DNA of 31,342 bases from Dehalococcoidia bacterium (GCA_030642645.1 DAOWNJ010000002.1:1-31342); one strand, 5' to 3'; shown: positions 8,627 through 16,123, counted from the stretch's first letter. The notes: generated by a model not told the origin, from the letters alone. Translations and numbers: made by a program.

Positions 8627-8794
8627 GTGGCTAAGAAAGGCGGGACAAGGGTTATTATTCACCTCGCCTGCACTGAGTGCAGGGAGAGAAACTATACCAC
8701 TACCAAGAATCGGAGGAACGACCCACAGAGGCTGGAGCTGAGGAAGTTCTGTCCTCGTTGCCGCAGCTACCGCCTTCATCGAGAGACGAGGTAG
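8627..8794 (+). CDS. rpmG: 50S ribosomal protein L33, zinc-binding form
   Basis: This short gene encodes a 55-aa L33, the small subunit protein near the 50S E site. It starts at GTG 8627, two bases after the tuf stop, and ends with TAG 8792-8794. Residues C15, C18, C42 and C45 form two CxxC pairs, the zinc-ribbon form. The segment TTTKNRRNDPQRLELRKFCP matches the family core closely. It lies between tuf and secE, the usual place for rpmG in many bacteria. Confidence 0.95.
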   Translation: MAKKGGTRVIIHLACTECRERNYTTTKNRRNDPQRLELRKFCPRCRSYRLHRETR

Positions 8795-8796
8795 AT

Positions 8797-9861
8797 TTGA
8801 GGCGGCCCACCGCGAAAAGGTCCAGGTTCGGGTTTATCAGAGATGTTGTATCTGAGCTCAGAAAGGTGGCCTGGCCATCGAGGAGGGATGTGGCATATTT
8901 AGGGACAATCGTTGTCATCATCTCATTGGTTGTGGCGATATTCCTTGGGGCTATTGATTTCGGCTTTTACAGGATGGCAGGGGAGCTTTTCCCCCTCCCC
9001 GCTGTAGCCTATTCAGGGACGGTGAAGGTGGACGGGGTAGATGCCGTCGATGGGACCCAGGTGATTGCAGTGCTAACAAAAGAGGGCATGGATAGTCTGC
9101 CATTTGATCCGGTGGCTGTATCCGATGGGCGCTATGAGGGGCTGGTGGTATCACCAAATGTTGGTGGGTATAGCGGGGGAGATGTATACTTTTTTGTGGA
9201 TGGTATGTTCGCCAGGAATGTCGCCTTCAGCCCAAGCGCTAGTGGCCTGACCGATGTCGTTAACCTTTCAGCGCCATCGGTAGCGGTAACCTATTCAGGG
9301 ACGGTGACGGTGGGTGAGGGAGATGCTGCTGGTGGGACAGAGGTAACGGCGGTGCTAACAAAAGAGGGCATGGATGATATGGAGTTCGGGCCGGTAGAGG
9401 TCTCTGAGGACGGCCAGTATGAAGGCCTGCTGGTGTATCCGGGAAGCCGGGGTCTGGCCCTGGAATACATTGGTGGGGAGGTCAGCTTCTATGTTGATGG
9501 GATGCCGGCAGCCGAGACCGCTGTATTCAATCCCCTTGAAACCGGCCTGACCGATGTGGTTGACCTTTCAGCGCCATCGGTATCGGTAACCTATTCAGGG
9601 ACGGTGACGGTGGATGGGGTGGATGCTGCCATCGGCACCGAGATATATGCTGTAGTGGGGACATATACCTCTGAGGTGGTAACTGTCACCACCGAGGGCT
9701 TATACGAAGGGTTGGTCATAAGCCCGGGAGACAGGCCATTCCTTGGAGAGGCAGTCAGCTTCTATGTTGATGGGATGCCGGCAGCGACGGAGCCGGAGGT
9801 CATCATCTTTGACCCACGCACTACAGGCCCTACCGATGTAGTTAACCTATCAGTATTGTAG
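8797..9861 (+). CDS. secE: SecE fused to three extracytoplasmic repeats
   Basis: SecE clamps the SecY channel. Residues 1-66 are a complete one-helix SecE: cytoplasmic amphipathic helix with ELRKVAWPSRRDV (20-32), then a transmembrane segment (about 34-57). The frame then runs on without a stop into three similar units, residues 70-163, 164-263 and 264-354, each opening YSGTVxV, with EGLxxxP in the middle, FYVDGM, and ending TDVVNLS. They look beta-rich. The C-terminus of one-helix SecE faces outside, so the repeats should be extracellular. The usual size is ~60-90 aa; this is ~354. The TTG 8797 start is inferred from GAGGT (8788-8792) and the rpmG stop; an upstream ATG 8677 lies inside rpmG and is unlikely. 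Position between rpmG and nusG supports SecE. The repeat function is unknown. Confidence 0.9.
   Translation: MRRPTAKRSRFGFIRDVVSELRKVAWPSRRDVAYLGTIVVIISLVVAIFLGAIDFGFYRMAGELFPLPAVAYSGTVKVDGVDAVDGTQVIAVLTKEGMDSLPFDPVAVSDGRYEGLVVSPNVGGYSGGDVYFFVDGMFARNVAFSPSASGLTDVVNLSAPSVAVTYSGTVTVGEGDAAGGTEVTAVLTKEGMDDMEFGPVEVSEDGQYEGLLVYPGSRGLALEYIGGEVSFYVDGMPAAETAVFNPLETGLTDVVDLSAPSVSVTYSGTVTVDGVDAAIGTEIYAVVGTYTSEVVTVTTEGLYEGLVISPGDRPFLGEAVSFYVDGMPAATEPEVIIFDPRTTGPTDVVNLSVL
9004..9858 (+). repeat. three tandem ~94-100 codon repeats in the secE fusion
   Basis: Units begin at 9004, 9286 and 9586 (282, 300 and ~273 nt). Some DNA is still identical: 32 nt at 9481-9512 and 9754-9785, 24 nt at 9070-9093 and 9352-9375, and near-identical ~50-nt blocks at 9262-9311 and 9562-9611. 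Units 2 and 3 are the most alike at their joints, which suggests growth by unequal duplication. Confidence 0.92.
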
Positions 9862-9872
9862 CAGGTGTCGAG

Positions 9873-10421
9873 ATGGTAGAGGATGAGAAAAGGTGGTATG
9901 TAATCCATACCTACTCTGGTTATGAGAGCCGGGTTAAGAGGAACCTGGAGCAGCGCATAAAGAGTATGGATGTCGCTGATCAGATCTTTCAGGTTATGAT
10001 ACCAACTGAGGAGGAGATCGAGGTGAGGGATGGGCAGAGGCGTAATGTCTCAAGGAAGGTCTTCCCCGGATATATCATGGTTCAGATGGAGATGAGCGAT
10101 GAGAGCTGGGGTGTGGTGCGAAATACCCCGGGGGTTACCGGCTTTGTGAGCGTGATCGAACAGGGAGAGAAGCTCGTTCCGGTACCATTGGAGGAGGAAG
10201 AGGTTCAGAATATAATGAGGCAGATGGAGTCAAAGACCCCTAGGGTCAAGGTTGGCTTCAGAAAGGGGGAGAGTATAAGGGTTACTGGTGGCCCTTTCAC
10301 CGATTTCATTGGGGTTGTTGATGAGATCAATCTGGCCAAGGGGAAGGTGAGGGTTCTCGTCTCCTTCTTCGGGAGGGAGACCCCGATGGAGCTCGATTTC
10401 CTTCAGGTGGAGAGGCTTTAA
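9873..10421 (+). CDS. nusG: transcription termination/antitermination protein NusG
   Basis: NusG binds RNA polymerase through its N-terminal domain and Rho or ribosomal S10 through its KOW domain. The 182-aa product has the NGN domain (WYVIHTYSGYE at 8-18, VFPGYIMV near 64-71, NTPGVTGFV) and a C-terminal KOW domain from about 128 (GESIRVTGGPFTDFIGVV). Length is normal. It starts 12 nt after the secE fusion and its TAA overlaps the rplK ATG by one base. Confidence 0.97.
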   Translation: MVEDEKRWYVIHTYSGYESRVKRNLEQRIKSMDVADQIFQVMIPTEEEIEVRDGQRRNVSRKVFPGYIMVQMEMSDESWGVVRNTPGVTGFVSVIEQGEKLVPVPLEEEEVQNIMRQMESKTPRVKVGFRKGESIRVTGGPFTDFIGVVDEINLAKGKVRVLVSFFGRETPMELDFLQVERL

Positions 10422-10870
10422 TGGCCAAGAGGGTAAGGGCGGTTATAAGGCTTCACATCCCTGCGGGGAAGGCAAACCCAGCCCCACCGGTTGGCCCCGC
10501 CCTGGGGCAGCACGGTGTCAATATAATGGGCTTCTGCAAGGAGTATAATGAGCGCACCGCCTCTCAAGCTGGCTCCATCATCCCCGCTGAGATAACCGTC
10601 TATGATGACCGCTCCTTTAGTTTCATCACCAAGACGCCTCCGGTGAGCGACCTGTTGAGGAAGGCCATTGGTGTGGAGAAGGGGGGCCCCGGTAGGCAGG
10701 TTGTGGGGAGGATCTCCAGGGAGCAGCTTATGGAGATCACCAAGATTAAGATGGGTGACCTGAACGCCGTTTCAATCGAGGGGGCGATACGCCAGATCGA
10801 GGGGACGGCGAAGAGCATGGGTATTGAGGTAGAGAGTGAAGAGGGGAAAGAAGCACCAAGAGGCATCTAA
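10421..10870 (+). CDS. rplK: 50S ribosomal protein L11
   Basis: L11 binds 23S rRNA in the GTPase-associated centre. The 149-aa product has the N-terminal PAPPVGPALGQHGVNIMGF motif (22-40) with the proline switch, and a C-terminal RNA-binding domain ending VEGAIRQIEGTAKSMGI-like. Its end overlaps rplA by 35 nt, an unusually long overlap. Confidence 0.97.
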   Translation: MAKRVRAVIRLHIPAGKANPAPPVGPALGQHGVNIMGFCKEYNERTASQAGSIIPAEITVYDDRSFSFITKTPPVSDLLRKAIGVEKGGPGRQVVGRISREQLMEITKIKMGDLNAVSIEGAIRQIEGTAKSMGIEVESEEGKEAPRGI

Positions 10871-11546
10871 GCTTGTGGAGAGGGGGAGGCTATACCCCCC
10901 CAGGGAGGCTATCGAGCTTGCAAAGAGAGCCTCATATGCAAGCTTCGATGAGACCGTTGAGCTCCACCTCCAGATGAACCTGGACCCCCGCCACGCTGAC
11001 CAGCAGGTGAGGGGGGTGGCCCTTCTACCCAACGGACTGGGGAGGAGGGTGAGGGTTCTGGTATTCTCCCAGGGTGAGGCGGTGAGGATGGCTGAGGAGG
11101 CTGGGGCTGACTATGTGGGCTGTGATGACCTTGTGAAGAGGATCAGTGAGGAGGGATGGCTTGATTTTGATGTCGCCATCGCCATCCCTGAGGTTATGGG
11201 GAAGGTCTCGAAGCTTGGGAAGACGCTCGGCAGGAGGGGGCTGATGCCTAACCCAAAGTCGGGGACAGTGGTCCCCCCTGAGGACCTGCCAAGGGCCATC
11301 TCTGATGCTAGGAGGGGAAGGGTGGAGTTCAGGATGGACAGAACCGCCATCATCCACCTCCCTGTGGGAAAGGTTAGCTTCGACGAGGACAAGCTCTTTG
11401 AAAACCTGGCGACACTGATTGAGGCGATCTTAAAGGCCAAGCCGAGTGGCGCCAAGGGGCAGTATATCAAGAGCGCCTCACTCGCCACTACAATGGGCCC
11501 TGGGATAAGGCTTGACCTTAAGCCTGCCCTTTCTCTAAGTTCATAG
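10836..11546 (+). CDS. rplA: 50S ribosomal protein L1
   Basis: L1 forms the mobile stalk at the E site and in several bacteria represses the L11-L1 mRNA. The 236-aa product begins MKRGKKHQEASKLV at GTG 10836, inside rplK, and has the conserved VMGKVSKLGKTLGRRGLMPNPKSGTV region (about 122-147). The long overlap with rplK suggests coupled translation. It ends just before the L10 leader. Confidence 0.96.
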   Translation: MKRGKKHQEASKLVERGRLYPPREAIELAKRASYASFDETVELHLQMNLDPRHADQQVRGVALLPNGLGRRVRVLVFSQGEAVRMAEEAGADYVGCDDLVKRISEEGWLDFDVAIAIPEVMGKVSKLGKTLGRRGLMPNPKSGTVVPPEDLPRAISDARRGRVEFRMDRTAIIHLPVGKVSFDEDKLFENLATLIEAILKAKPSGAKGQYIKSASLATTMGPGIRLDLKPALSLSS

Positions 11547-11551
11547 TTTAT

Positions 11552-11626
11552 ATTTGCCGTAGACAGCGGGTGCCCTGAGCTTAATACCCCGCCGAGGCGA
11601 GGAGCAAATCCTATGTCTACGGGCAT
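11552..11626 (+). ncRNA. L10 leader, cis-regulatory RNA
   Basis: The stretch between rplA and rplJ matches the ribosomal protein L10 leader: GCCGTAGACA (11556-11565) pairs with TGTCTACGGGC (11614-11624), and GCGGGTGCC is set against CCCGCCGAGG with an internal TTAAT, which mimics the L10-binding kink-turn region of 23S rRNA. In the known family, free L10(L12)4 binds this RNA to repress rplJ-rplL. Because ATG 11613 lies in the closing stem, it is rejected as the rplJ start. Confidence 0.9.
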
Positions 11627-11654
11627 GGGGTTTATTGATTTTGAGGTGAGAGTG

Positions 11655-12179
11655 ATGACGAAGGTAAATAAACAGGATACGGTGAAGGCGATTGCCGATA
11701 TGCTACAGGACTCAACCATAGCCGTGGTAACCGATTACCGGGGGCTATCGGTAGCCCAGATGTCCCAGCTTCGCTCAAACCTCAGACAGGCCGGGATAAG
11801 TTATCGGGTGGTGAAGAACACCCTGGCCCGCTTCGCCGCAAAGGAGGCAGGTGATGAGGAGCTTGTTGGAATACTCCAGGGCCCTACTGCTATCGCCTTT
11901 GGTTACGGGGAGATCGCCGAGCCGGCGAAGGTCATCGCCGGCTACATCAGTTCCTCAAGAACATCCCTCTCAGTAAAGGGGGCACTGCTGAGTGGGAGGG
12001 TCTTGAGCCCAGAGGAGGTGTCCTCACTATCAATGTTGCCCTCGAGGGGGGTGTTGATCGCCAGACTGATGGGGGGACTCCAGGCACCGATTGTGGGCCT
12101 GGTTAACGTCCTGGGCGCCAACATGAGAGGATTCGCCACAGTCCTAAATGCCAGGATTCAACAAATGGAAGGAGGATAG
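11655..12179 (+). CDS. rplJ: 50S ribosomal protein L10
   Basis: L10 anchors the L7/L12 stalk to 23S rRNA. From ATG 11655, with GAGGTG at 11643-11648, the product is 174 aa and starts MTKVNKQDTVKAIADML, with TDYRGLSVAQMSQLR and VVKNTLARFAA in the globular domain and a C-terminal helix for L12 dimers. The frame is open upstream to ATG 11613, but that lies in the L10 leader hairpin. Confidence 0.96.
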   Translation: MTKVNKQDTVKAIADMLQDSTIAVVTDYRGLSVAQMSQLRSNLRQAGISYRVVKNTLARFAAKEAGDEELVGILQGPTAIAFGYGEIAEPAKVIAGYISSSRTSLSVKGALLSGRVLSPEEVSSLSMLPSRGVLIARLMGGLQAPIVGLVNVLGANMRGFATVLNARIQQMEGG

Positions 12180-12180
12180 G

Positions 12181-12627
12181 ATGGTAGAGGAACAATTGCC
12201 CGAGGAGGAGGTCAAACAGAAGACAAGGAAGGGCTCTACAAAGGTGAAGACAATCACAAAGGATGATATTATCGCCGCCATCAAGGAGATGAACCTCCTT
12301 GAGGTCTCCGAGCTAGTAAAGGCCCTGGAGGCAGAGTTCGGGGTCAGTGCCACCCCGGTGATGGCACCCGCTGCTGCCCCCGCTGGAGGGCCCACCGCCC
12401 CCCCAGAGGAGGAACAGGTGGAGTTCAATATAACCCTCAAGGAGATCGGGGCCAACAAGATAAATGTGATCAAGGCGGTGAGGGAGCTTACAACCCTGGG
12501 GCTCAAGGAGGCAAAGGACCTGGTGGAGAGCGCCCCGGTCTTGGTGAAGGAGGGCGTGGGGAAAGAGGAGGCTCAGGCGACAAAGGAGAAGCTTGAGGCG
12601 GCAGGGGCAACTGTAGAGGTAAAGTAG
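12181..12627 (+). CDS. rplL: 50S ribosomal protein L7/L12, N-terminally extended
   Basis: L12 dimers form the stalk that recruits translation GTPases. ATG 12181 follows GGAGG (12170-12174) and directly follows the rplJ stop. The product is 148 aa against a usual ~120-130; the extra length is a charged N-terminal stretch of about 20-25 residues before the dimerisation domain (KDDIIAAIKEMNLLEVSELV). An Ala/Pro hinge (about 59-74) leads to the C-terminal domain with GANKINVIKAVRELT and GLKEAKDLVE. In many bacteria rpoB follows, but here radC does. Confidence 0.96.
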   Translation: MVEEQLPEEEVKQKTRKGSTKVKTITKDDIIAAIKEMNLLEVSELVKALEAEFGVSATPVMAPAAAPAGGPTAPPEEEQVEFNITLKEIGANKINVIKAVRELTTLGLKEAKDLVESAPVLVKEGVGKEEAQATKEKLEAAGATVEVK

Positions 12628-12657
12628 CTTTCGATTGGTGGGATTTGGGGAGAAGAC

Positions 12658-13372
12658 ATGACGAGGCGCGAGAGGGTAGAGTATCACCCTATGATCCGGG
12701 ACCTCCCCCCCTCAGAGCGACCAAGGGAGAGGCTCAGGGATTGTGGCTCTGAAGCCTTGAGCAACGCGGAGCTCCTGGCGATTGTCCTTCGCACCGGGAC
12801 TTCCTCAGAGAATGTCTTGAATTTAGCCTCAAGGTGCTTGGTCCGATTTGGTGGGCTTTCCGGGCTGGCAAAGGCTAGCTTCAGGGAGCTCTGTGGTGAG
12901 AGGGGGCTTGGGGAGGCAAAGGCAGCGCAGCTAAAGGCAGCCCTTGAGCTTGGGAGGAGGATGGCCTCGGCGGTCCCAGAGGAGAGGGCCGTTGTCAGGT
13001 CCCCACAGGATGTTGCCAACCTCCTAATGTCGGAGATGGGCCTGCTGGAGCAGGAGGAGCTGAGGGTGGTGCTCCTAAATACAAAGAACCAGGTAATAAG
13101 GATACCTGAGGTCTACAGGGGAAGCGTTGATACCTCTGGTAAGGGTGTCTGAGGTCCTGAGGGAGGCGGTGAGGGAGAACTGCCCGGCCATCATTATGGT
13201 CCATAACCACCCCTCCGGAGACCCCACCCCGAGCAAGGAGGATATAAAGGTAACAGAGGAGATCATAGAGGGGGGAAGGCTCCTCGGCATCGATGTCCTC
13301 GATCACCTCATCATCGGCGAGGGGAGGTATGTGAGCCTAAAGGAGAGGGGATTTGGGTTTAAGCAGCCATGA
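12658..13372 (+). CDS. radC: RadC family JAMM-domain protein (frameshifted)
   Basis: RadC/UPF0758 proteins join a helix-hairpin-helix region to a JAMM metalloprotease-like domain; despite the name a repair role is doubtful. The first frame (12658 to about 13137) has IRDLPPSERPRERL, ALSNAELLAIVLRTG and the start of the JAMM fold (NTKNQVIRIPEVYRGSVDTS). The rest, VRVSEVLREAV and the metal motif HNHPSGDPTPSKED, lies one frame over (to 13372). The break is in a CTCT run at 13134-13137; adding a CT pair would restore the family reading VDTSLVRV. Either a two-base deletion or a sequencing error is likely. The end overlaps the next gene by 4 nt. Confidence 0.9.
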
Positions 13373-14220
13373 GAAGGACTGGCATCTTCCTTACCTATTT
13401 CGAGGGGGAGAGGCTCAGGGATTTCCCCCAGGCCCTTGAGGGGCTCCTGGAGAGGGAGAATATTGTCTATTACGACGCGGTATACCAGAGAACGGACGGG
13501 CTTTTCTACCTGAAGCCGGTCTCAGAGGAGCTGCTACTCAAGGTTCATTCCCCGGACATGATCCAGAGGGTCAAGAGGACTCCCTACTATGAGTCTGCTC
13601 TATATTCCGCTGGGGGGACGGTTCACGCCGCAGAGAGGATATGGGAGGGGGAGATCGATAACGCCTTTGTTTTCACCAGCTTTGGAGACCACCATGCAGG
13701 GAGGAACCACTTCGGGGGGTGGTGCTACCTGAATGGTGCCGCACTTGCCATCGCCTTTCTCAGAGAAAAGGGGATGAGGAGATTTGCAATTGTGGATACC
13801 GATTCCCACCACGCCGATGGCACAAGGGATATATTCAGGGATGATAGGGATGTTCTCCATATCTGTTTCTGCTCCACCAGCCACTGTGATGAGAAGAGCA
13901 ATATTGATGTAAGGGTCCCATACAGGACCTCGGATAGGGAATATCTGGAGGGGGTGGAGAGGGAGTTTGTCCCCAGGGTGGTTGAATTTGGGCCTGAGAT
14001 CATATTCTGGGAGTATGGATATGATGCCACCAGGGGGGAGTATGGGGATAAGGGGCTCTCCAGGGATTGCCACCCAGGGATAGCAAGGATAATAAAGGAT
14101 GCCGCCGATGGGGTCTCGGGGGGAAGGCTGGTGGCGATACTCTGTGGTGGCTCACGGCGTCAGATTGCTACCTACACTATACCGAGGATAATAGGGGTAC
14201 TTTCGGAGACTGGGGGGTAG
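13369..14220 (+). CDS. histone deacetylase-like hydrolase, altered active site
   Basis: The 283-aa product has the arginase/deacetylase fold motifs: GDHHAGRNHFGGWCYLNGAA (H108 and H109 as charge-relay pair) and DTDSHHADGT, with D145 and H147 as expected zinc ligands. Two features differ from the classic family: the third ligand position after GYD219 appears as E224 rather than Asp, and the GGGY-type catalytic tyrosine site reads CGGSRRQ. It may therefore work on an unusual substrate or differ in mechanism. Bacterial relatives include AcuC and polyamine or acetoin-related deacetylases; substrate unknown. It overlaps the radC end (ATGA) and is followed by the GalT-like gene 3 nt later, so the three form one unit. 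Confidence 0.85.
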   Translation: MRRTGIFLTYFEGERLRDFPQALEGLLERENIVYYDAVYQRTDGLFYLKPVSEELLLKVHSPDMIQRVKRTPYYESALYSAGGTVHAAERIWEGEIDNAFVFTSFGDHHAGRNHFGGWCYLNGAALAIAFLREKGMRRFAIVDTDSHHADGTRDIFRDDRDVLHICFCSTSHCDEKSNIDVRVPYRTSDREYLEGVEREFVPRVVEFGPEIIFWEYGYDATRGEYGDKGLSRDCHPGIARIIKDAADGVSGGRLVAILCGGSRRQIATYTIPRIIGVLSETGG

Positions 14221-14223
14221 GGG

Positions 14224-15258
14224 GTGGAGTTCAGGAAGGTTATCACAGAAGCCCAGCTACAAAGCCCGCTCACTGGTTTTGAAAAAGAGGCCCAGCCCCT
14301 GGAATACAGGTTCGACCCCCTGACCAACATGCCATGCAGGATAAACATGAGAAGGGCCCAGAGGGTGAGGCAGGCTGAGGTAAGGGGTGTTGATACAGGA
14401 GGGTTTGTCACAAGGACAAGGAGGGATTGCTTCTTCTGCCCCGAGAATATAGATAGGAGCACTCCCCTCCTCCCCGAGAGCATCTTCGGGGTTGGGAGGA
14501 TAACGGAGGGGGAGTGCGTTTTGTTCCCCAATCTATTTCCCTTTGCGGAGTATCACGCCGTGGCAAGGATAACCAGGGAGCACTACCTGGAGCTGGACCA
14601 GTATACCGAGGAGATGATAGGGGACAACCTCAAGGCATGCCAGGGGTGGATGCTCAAAGCCTATGAGTATGACCCTGAGGCGAGATACCCGATGTATAAC
14701 TGGAACCTTATGCCCCCAAGCGCCGCCAGCATCGTTCACCCCCATGCTCAGGCTCTTCTGGATAAGAGGCCAACGCCATATCTGAGATTGCTCCTGGAGA
14801 AAAGCAGGGATTACTGCACTGAAACGGGCAGGAACTACTGGTCGGAGCTGGTCTCAGAGGAGAGGAGGCTCGGCGAGAGATTTATCGCTGAGAACGATTC
14901 CCTATCTCTCATCGCTAGCTTCGCCCCTCAGGGGAACAGGGAGATTTTGATCATATTCAAGGGGATAGCCTCTCTATCTGATCTCGATGAAAAGGGAAGG
15001 ATGGACTTTGCCGCTGCAATTTTAGGGATATTAAGCGCCTATAAGGAGATGGGGGTGAGCTCCTTCAACCTCTCCACCTTCTCAGGGCCGATAGGGGAGA
15101 AGCTGCCCTACTACTCCCTGAACGCCAAGTTTATCTCAAGGCCCCCCGTTCAGCCCTTCTATACCTCTGATAGCGGTTTTATGGAGAGATTCCAGTACGA
15201 GAGCATAATCGAGACCATACCTGAGAGGGTGGCGGAGATGGTGAGGGAGAGATTTTAG
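14224..15258 (+). CDS. GalT-like nucleotidyltransferase (HIT superfamily)
   Basis: The 344-aa product resembles galactose-1-phosphate uridylyltransferase: a CFFC zinc-type motif (69-72), NWNLMPPSAASIVHPHAQ with the H-P-H-A-Q active site (172-176; the second His is the expected nucleophile), and a C-terminal half related to GalT. The start is GTG 14224, 3 nt after the deacetylase-like gene. The Leloir genes galK and galE are not present nearby, so the sugar phosphate used is uncertain; ADP- or UDP-sugar transfer are both possible. It ends just before a promoter for larB. Confidence 0.82.
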   Translation: MEFRKVITEAQLQSPLTGFEKEAQPLEYRFDPLTNMPCRINMRRAQRVRQAEVRGVDTGGFVTRTRRDCFFCPENIDRSTPLLPESIFGVGRITEGECVLFPNLFPFAEYHAVARITREHYLELDQYTEEMIGDNLKACQGWMLKAYEYDPEARYPMYNWNLMPPSAASIVHPHAQALLDKRPTPYLRLLLEKSRDYCTETGRNYWSELVSEERRLGERFIAENDSLSLIASFAPQGNREILIIFKGIASLSDLDEKGRMDFAAAILGILSAYKEMGVSSFNLSTFSGPIGEKLPYYSLNAKFISRPPVQPFYTSDSGFMERFQYESIIETIPERVAEMVRERF

Positions 15259-15259
15259 G

Positions 15260-15288
15260 TTGCCCCTTTTGGAGGTTGATGTTATAAT
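15260..15288 (+). promoter_or_regulatory. putative promoter upstream of larB
   Basis: TTGCCC (15260-15265), 17 bp, and a perfect TATAAT (15283-15288). Transcription would start near 15295, which leaves almost no leader for the upstream candidate larB starts. Moderate support only. Confidence 0.55.
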
Positions 15289-15341
15289 CTTAATGGAGGA
15301 TAGCCATCGACAGGGAGCGGGTACTGGAGGTTCTGGATGGG

Positions 15342-16052
15342 GTGAAGAGTGGGGGTGTCTCGATTGAGGATGCCCTCGCCAGGCTTTCCACCCTCCCCTA
15401 TGAGGACATCGGGTTTGCCAAGGTGGATCATCACCGTGCCCTCAGGAAGGGTTTCCCTGAGGTCATCCTTGGGCAGGGGAAGAGCCCCCAGCAGGTTGCC
15501 GCCATCGCCGAGAGGGTGGTAGCCGAGAGCGACAGGCTGCTGGTTACCAGGGCGGATGCTGATCTGTTCGCTGCGGTGAAGGGTAGGGTCCCTGATGCGG
15601 TCTATAAACCCGTGGCCAGGGCAATCGTTGTCGATCGGAGAAATGAGCCCCCATCCCTTCCGGGTGTTATGGTGATGAGTGGTGGAACTGCCGATATACC
15701 CGTTGCCGAGGAGGCGGTGGTAATCGCGGAGCTTATGGGCAATATCATCGATCGTGCCTACGATGTTGGAATATCAGGCGCCCACCGTCTCTTTGACCAG
15801 CTCCCCCGCCTCCAGAAGGCGAGGGTTGTTGTGGTGGTGGCTGGGATGGAGGGGGCGCTCCCCAGCCTGGTGGGCGGCCTGGTGTCGGTTCCTGTAATCG
15901 CTGTTCCCACAAGTATTGGCTATGGGGTGAGCTTTGGGGGGGTGGCTCCCCTTCTGGCTATGCTCAGTAGCTGCGCCGCAGGGGTTTCGGTGGTCAATAT
16001 AGATAATGGGTTTGGCGCAGGCTACATCGCTGCCCTCATAAACAGGGGCTAG
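15342..16052 (+). CDS. larB: LarB, pyridinium-3,5-biscarboxylate mononucleotide synthase
   Basis: LarB carboxylates and hydrolyses NaAD in making the nickel-pincer cofactor of lactate racemase and related enzymes. Motifs include YEDIGFAKVDHHRALRKGFPEVI, an AIR-carboxylase-like domain (MVMSGGTADIPVAEEA) and the C-terminal NIDNGFGAGYIAALINR. GTG 15342 is the first standard start, with GGAGG at 15326-15330, giving 236 aa. However, IDRERVLEVLDGVKSG just upstream in frame looks like the usual LarB N-terminus, with no standard start codon after TAA 15291; see findings. larC and larE are not in the window. Confidence 0.88.
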   Translation: MKSGGVSIEDALARLSTLPYEDIGFAKVDHHRALRKGFPEVILGQGKSPQQVAAIAERVVAESDRLLVTRADADLFAAVKGRVPDAVYKPVARAIVVDRRNEPPSLPGVMVMSGGTADIPVAEEAVVIAELMGNIIDRAYDVGISGAHRLFDQLPRLQKARVVVVVAGMEGALPSLVGGLVSVPVIAVPTSIGYGVSFGGVAPLLAMLSSCAAGVSVVNIDNGFGAGYIAALINRG

Positions 16053-16094
16053 AATATGGTGAGCCCCGCCGAGAATGGGATCCTCGGGATAAGC

Positions 16095-16123
16095 TTGACA
16101 TATTGACACTTGGGTGATAAAGT
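16095..16123 (+). promoter_or_regulatory. promoter of the rpsL (str-S10-spc) operon
   Basis: A perfect TTGACA (16095-16100), 17 bp and TAAAGT (16118-16123) point at rpsL. Transcription should start near 16130. No other good promoter was seen downstream up to secY except a doubtful -10 box at 23600, so most of the following 15 kb may depend on it. Confidence 0.75.

Noticed and set aside
8677..8796. N-terminal extension of SecE from ATG 8677
   Set aside because: It would be read in a second frame across the whole L33 C-terminal part; L33 is certain, and the SecE domain needs only the part after 8797.
11613..11654. N-terminal extension of L10 from ATG 11613
   Set aside because: This ATG is inside the closing stem of the L10 leader, and a good ribosome binding site precedes ATG 11655.
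16069..16087. Hairpin CCGAG/CTCGG downstream of larB as a terminator
   Set aside because: Only five base pairs with a 9-nt loop and no T-run after it.
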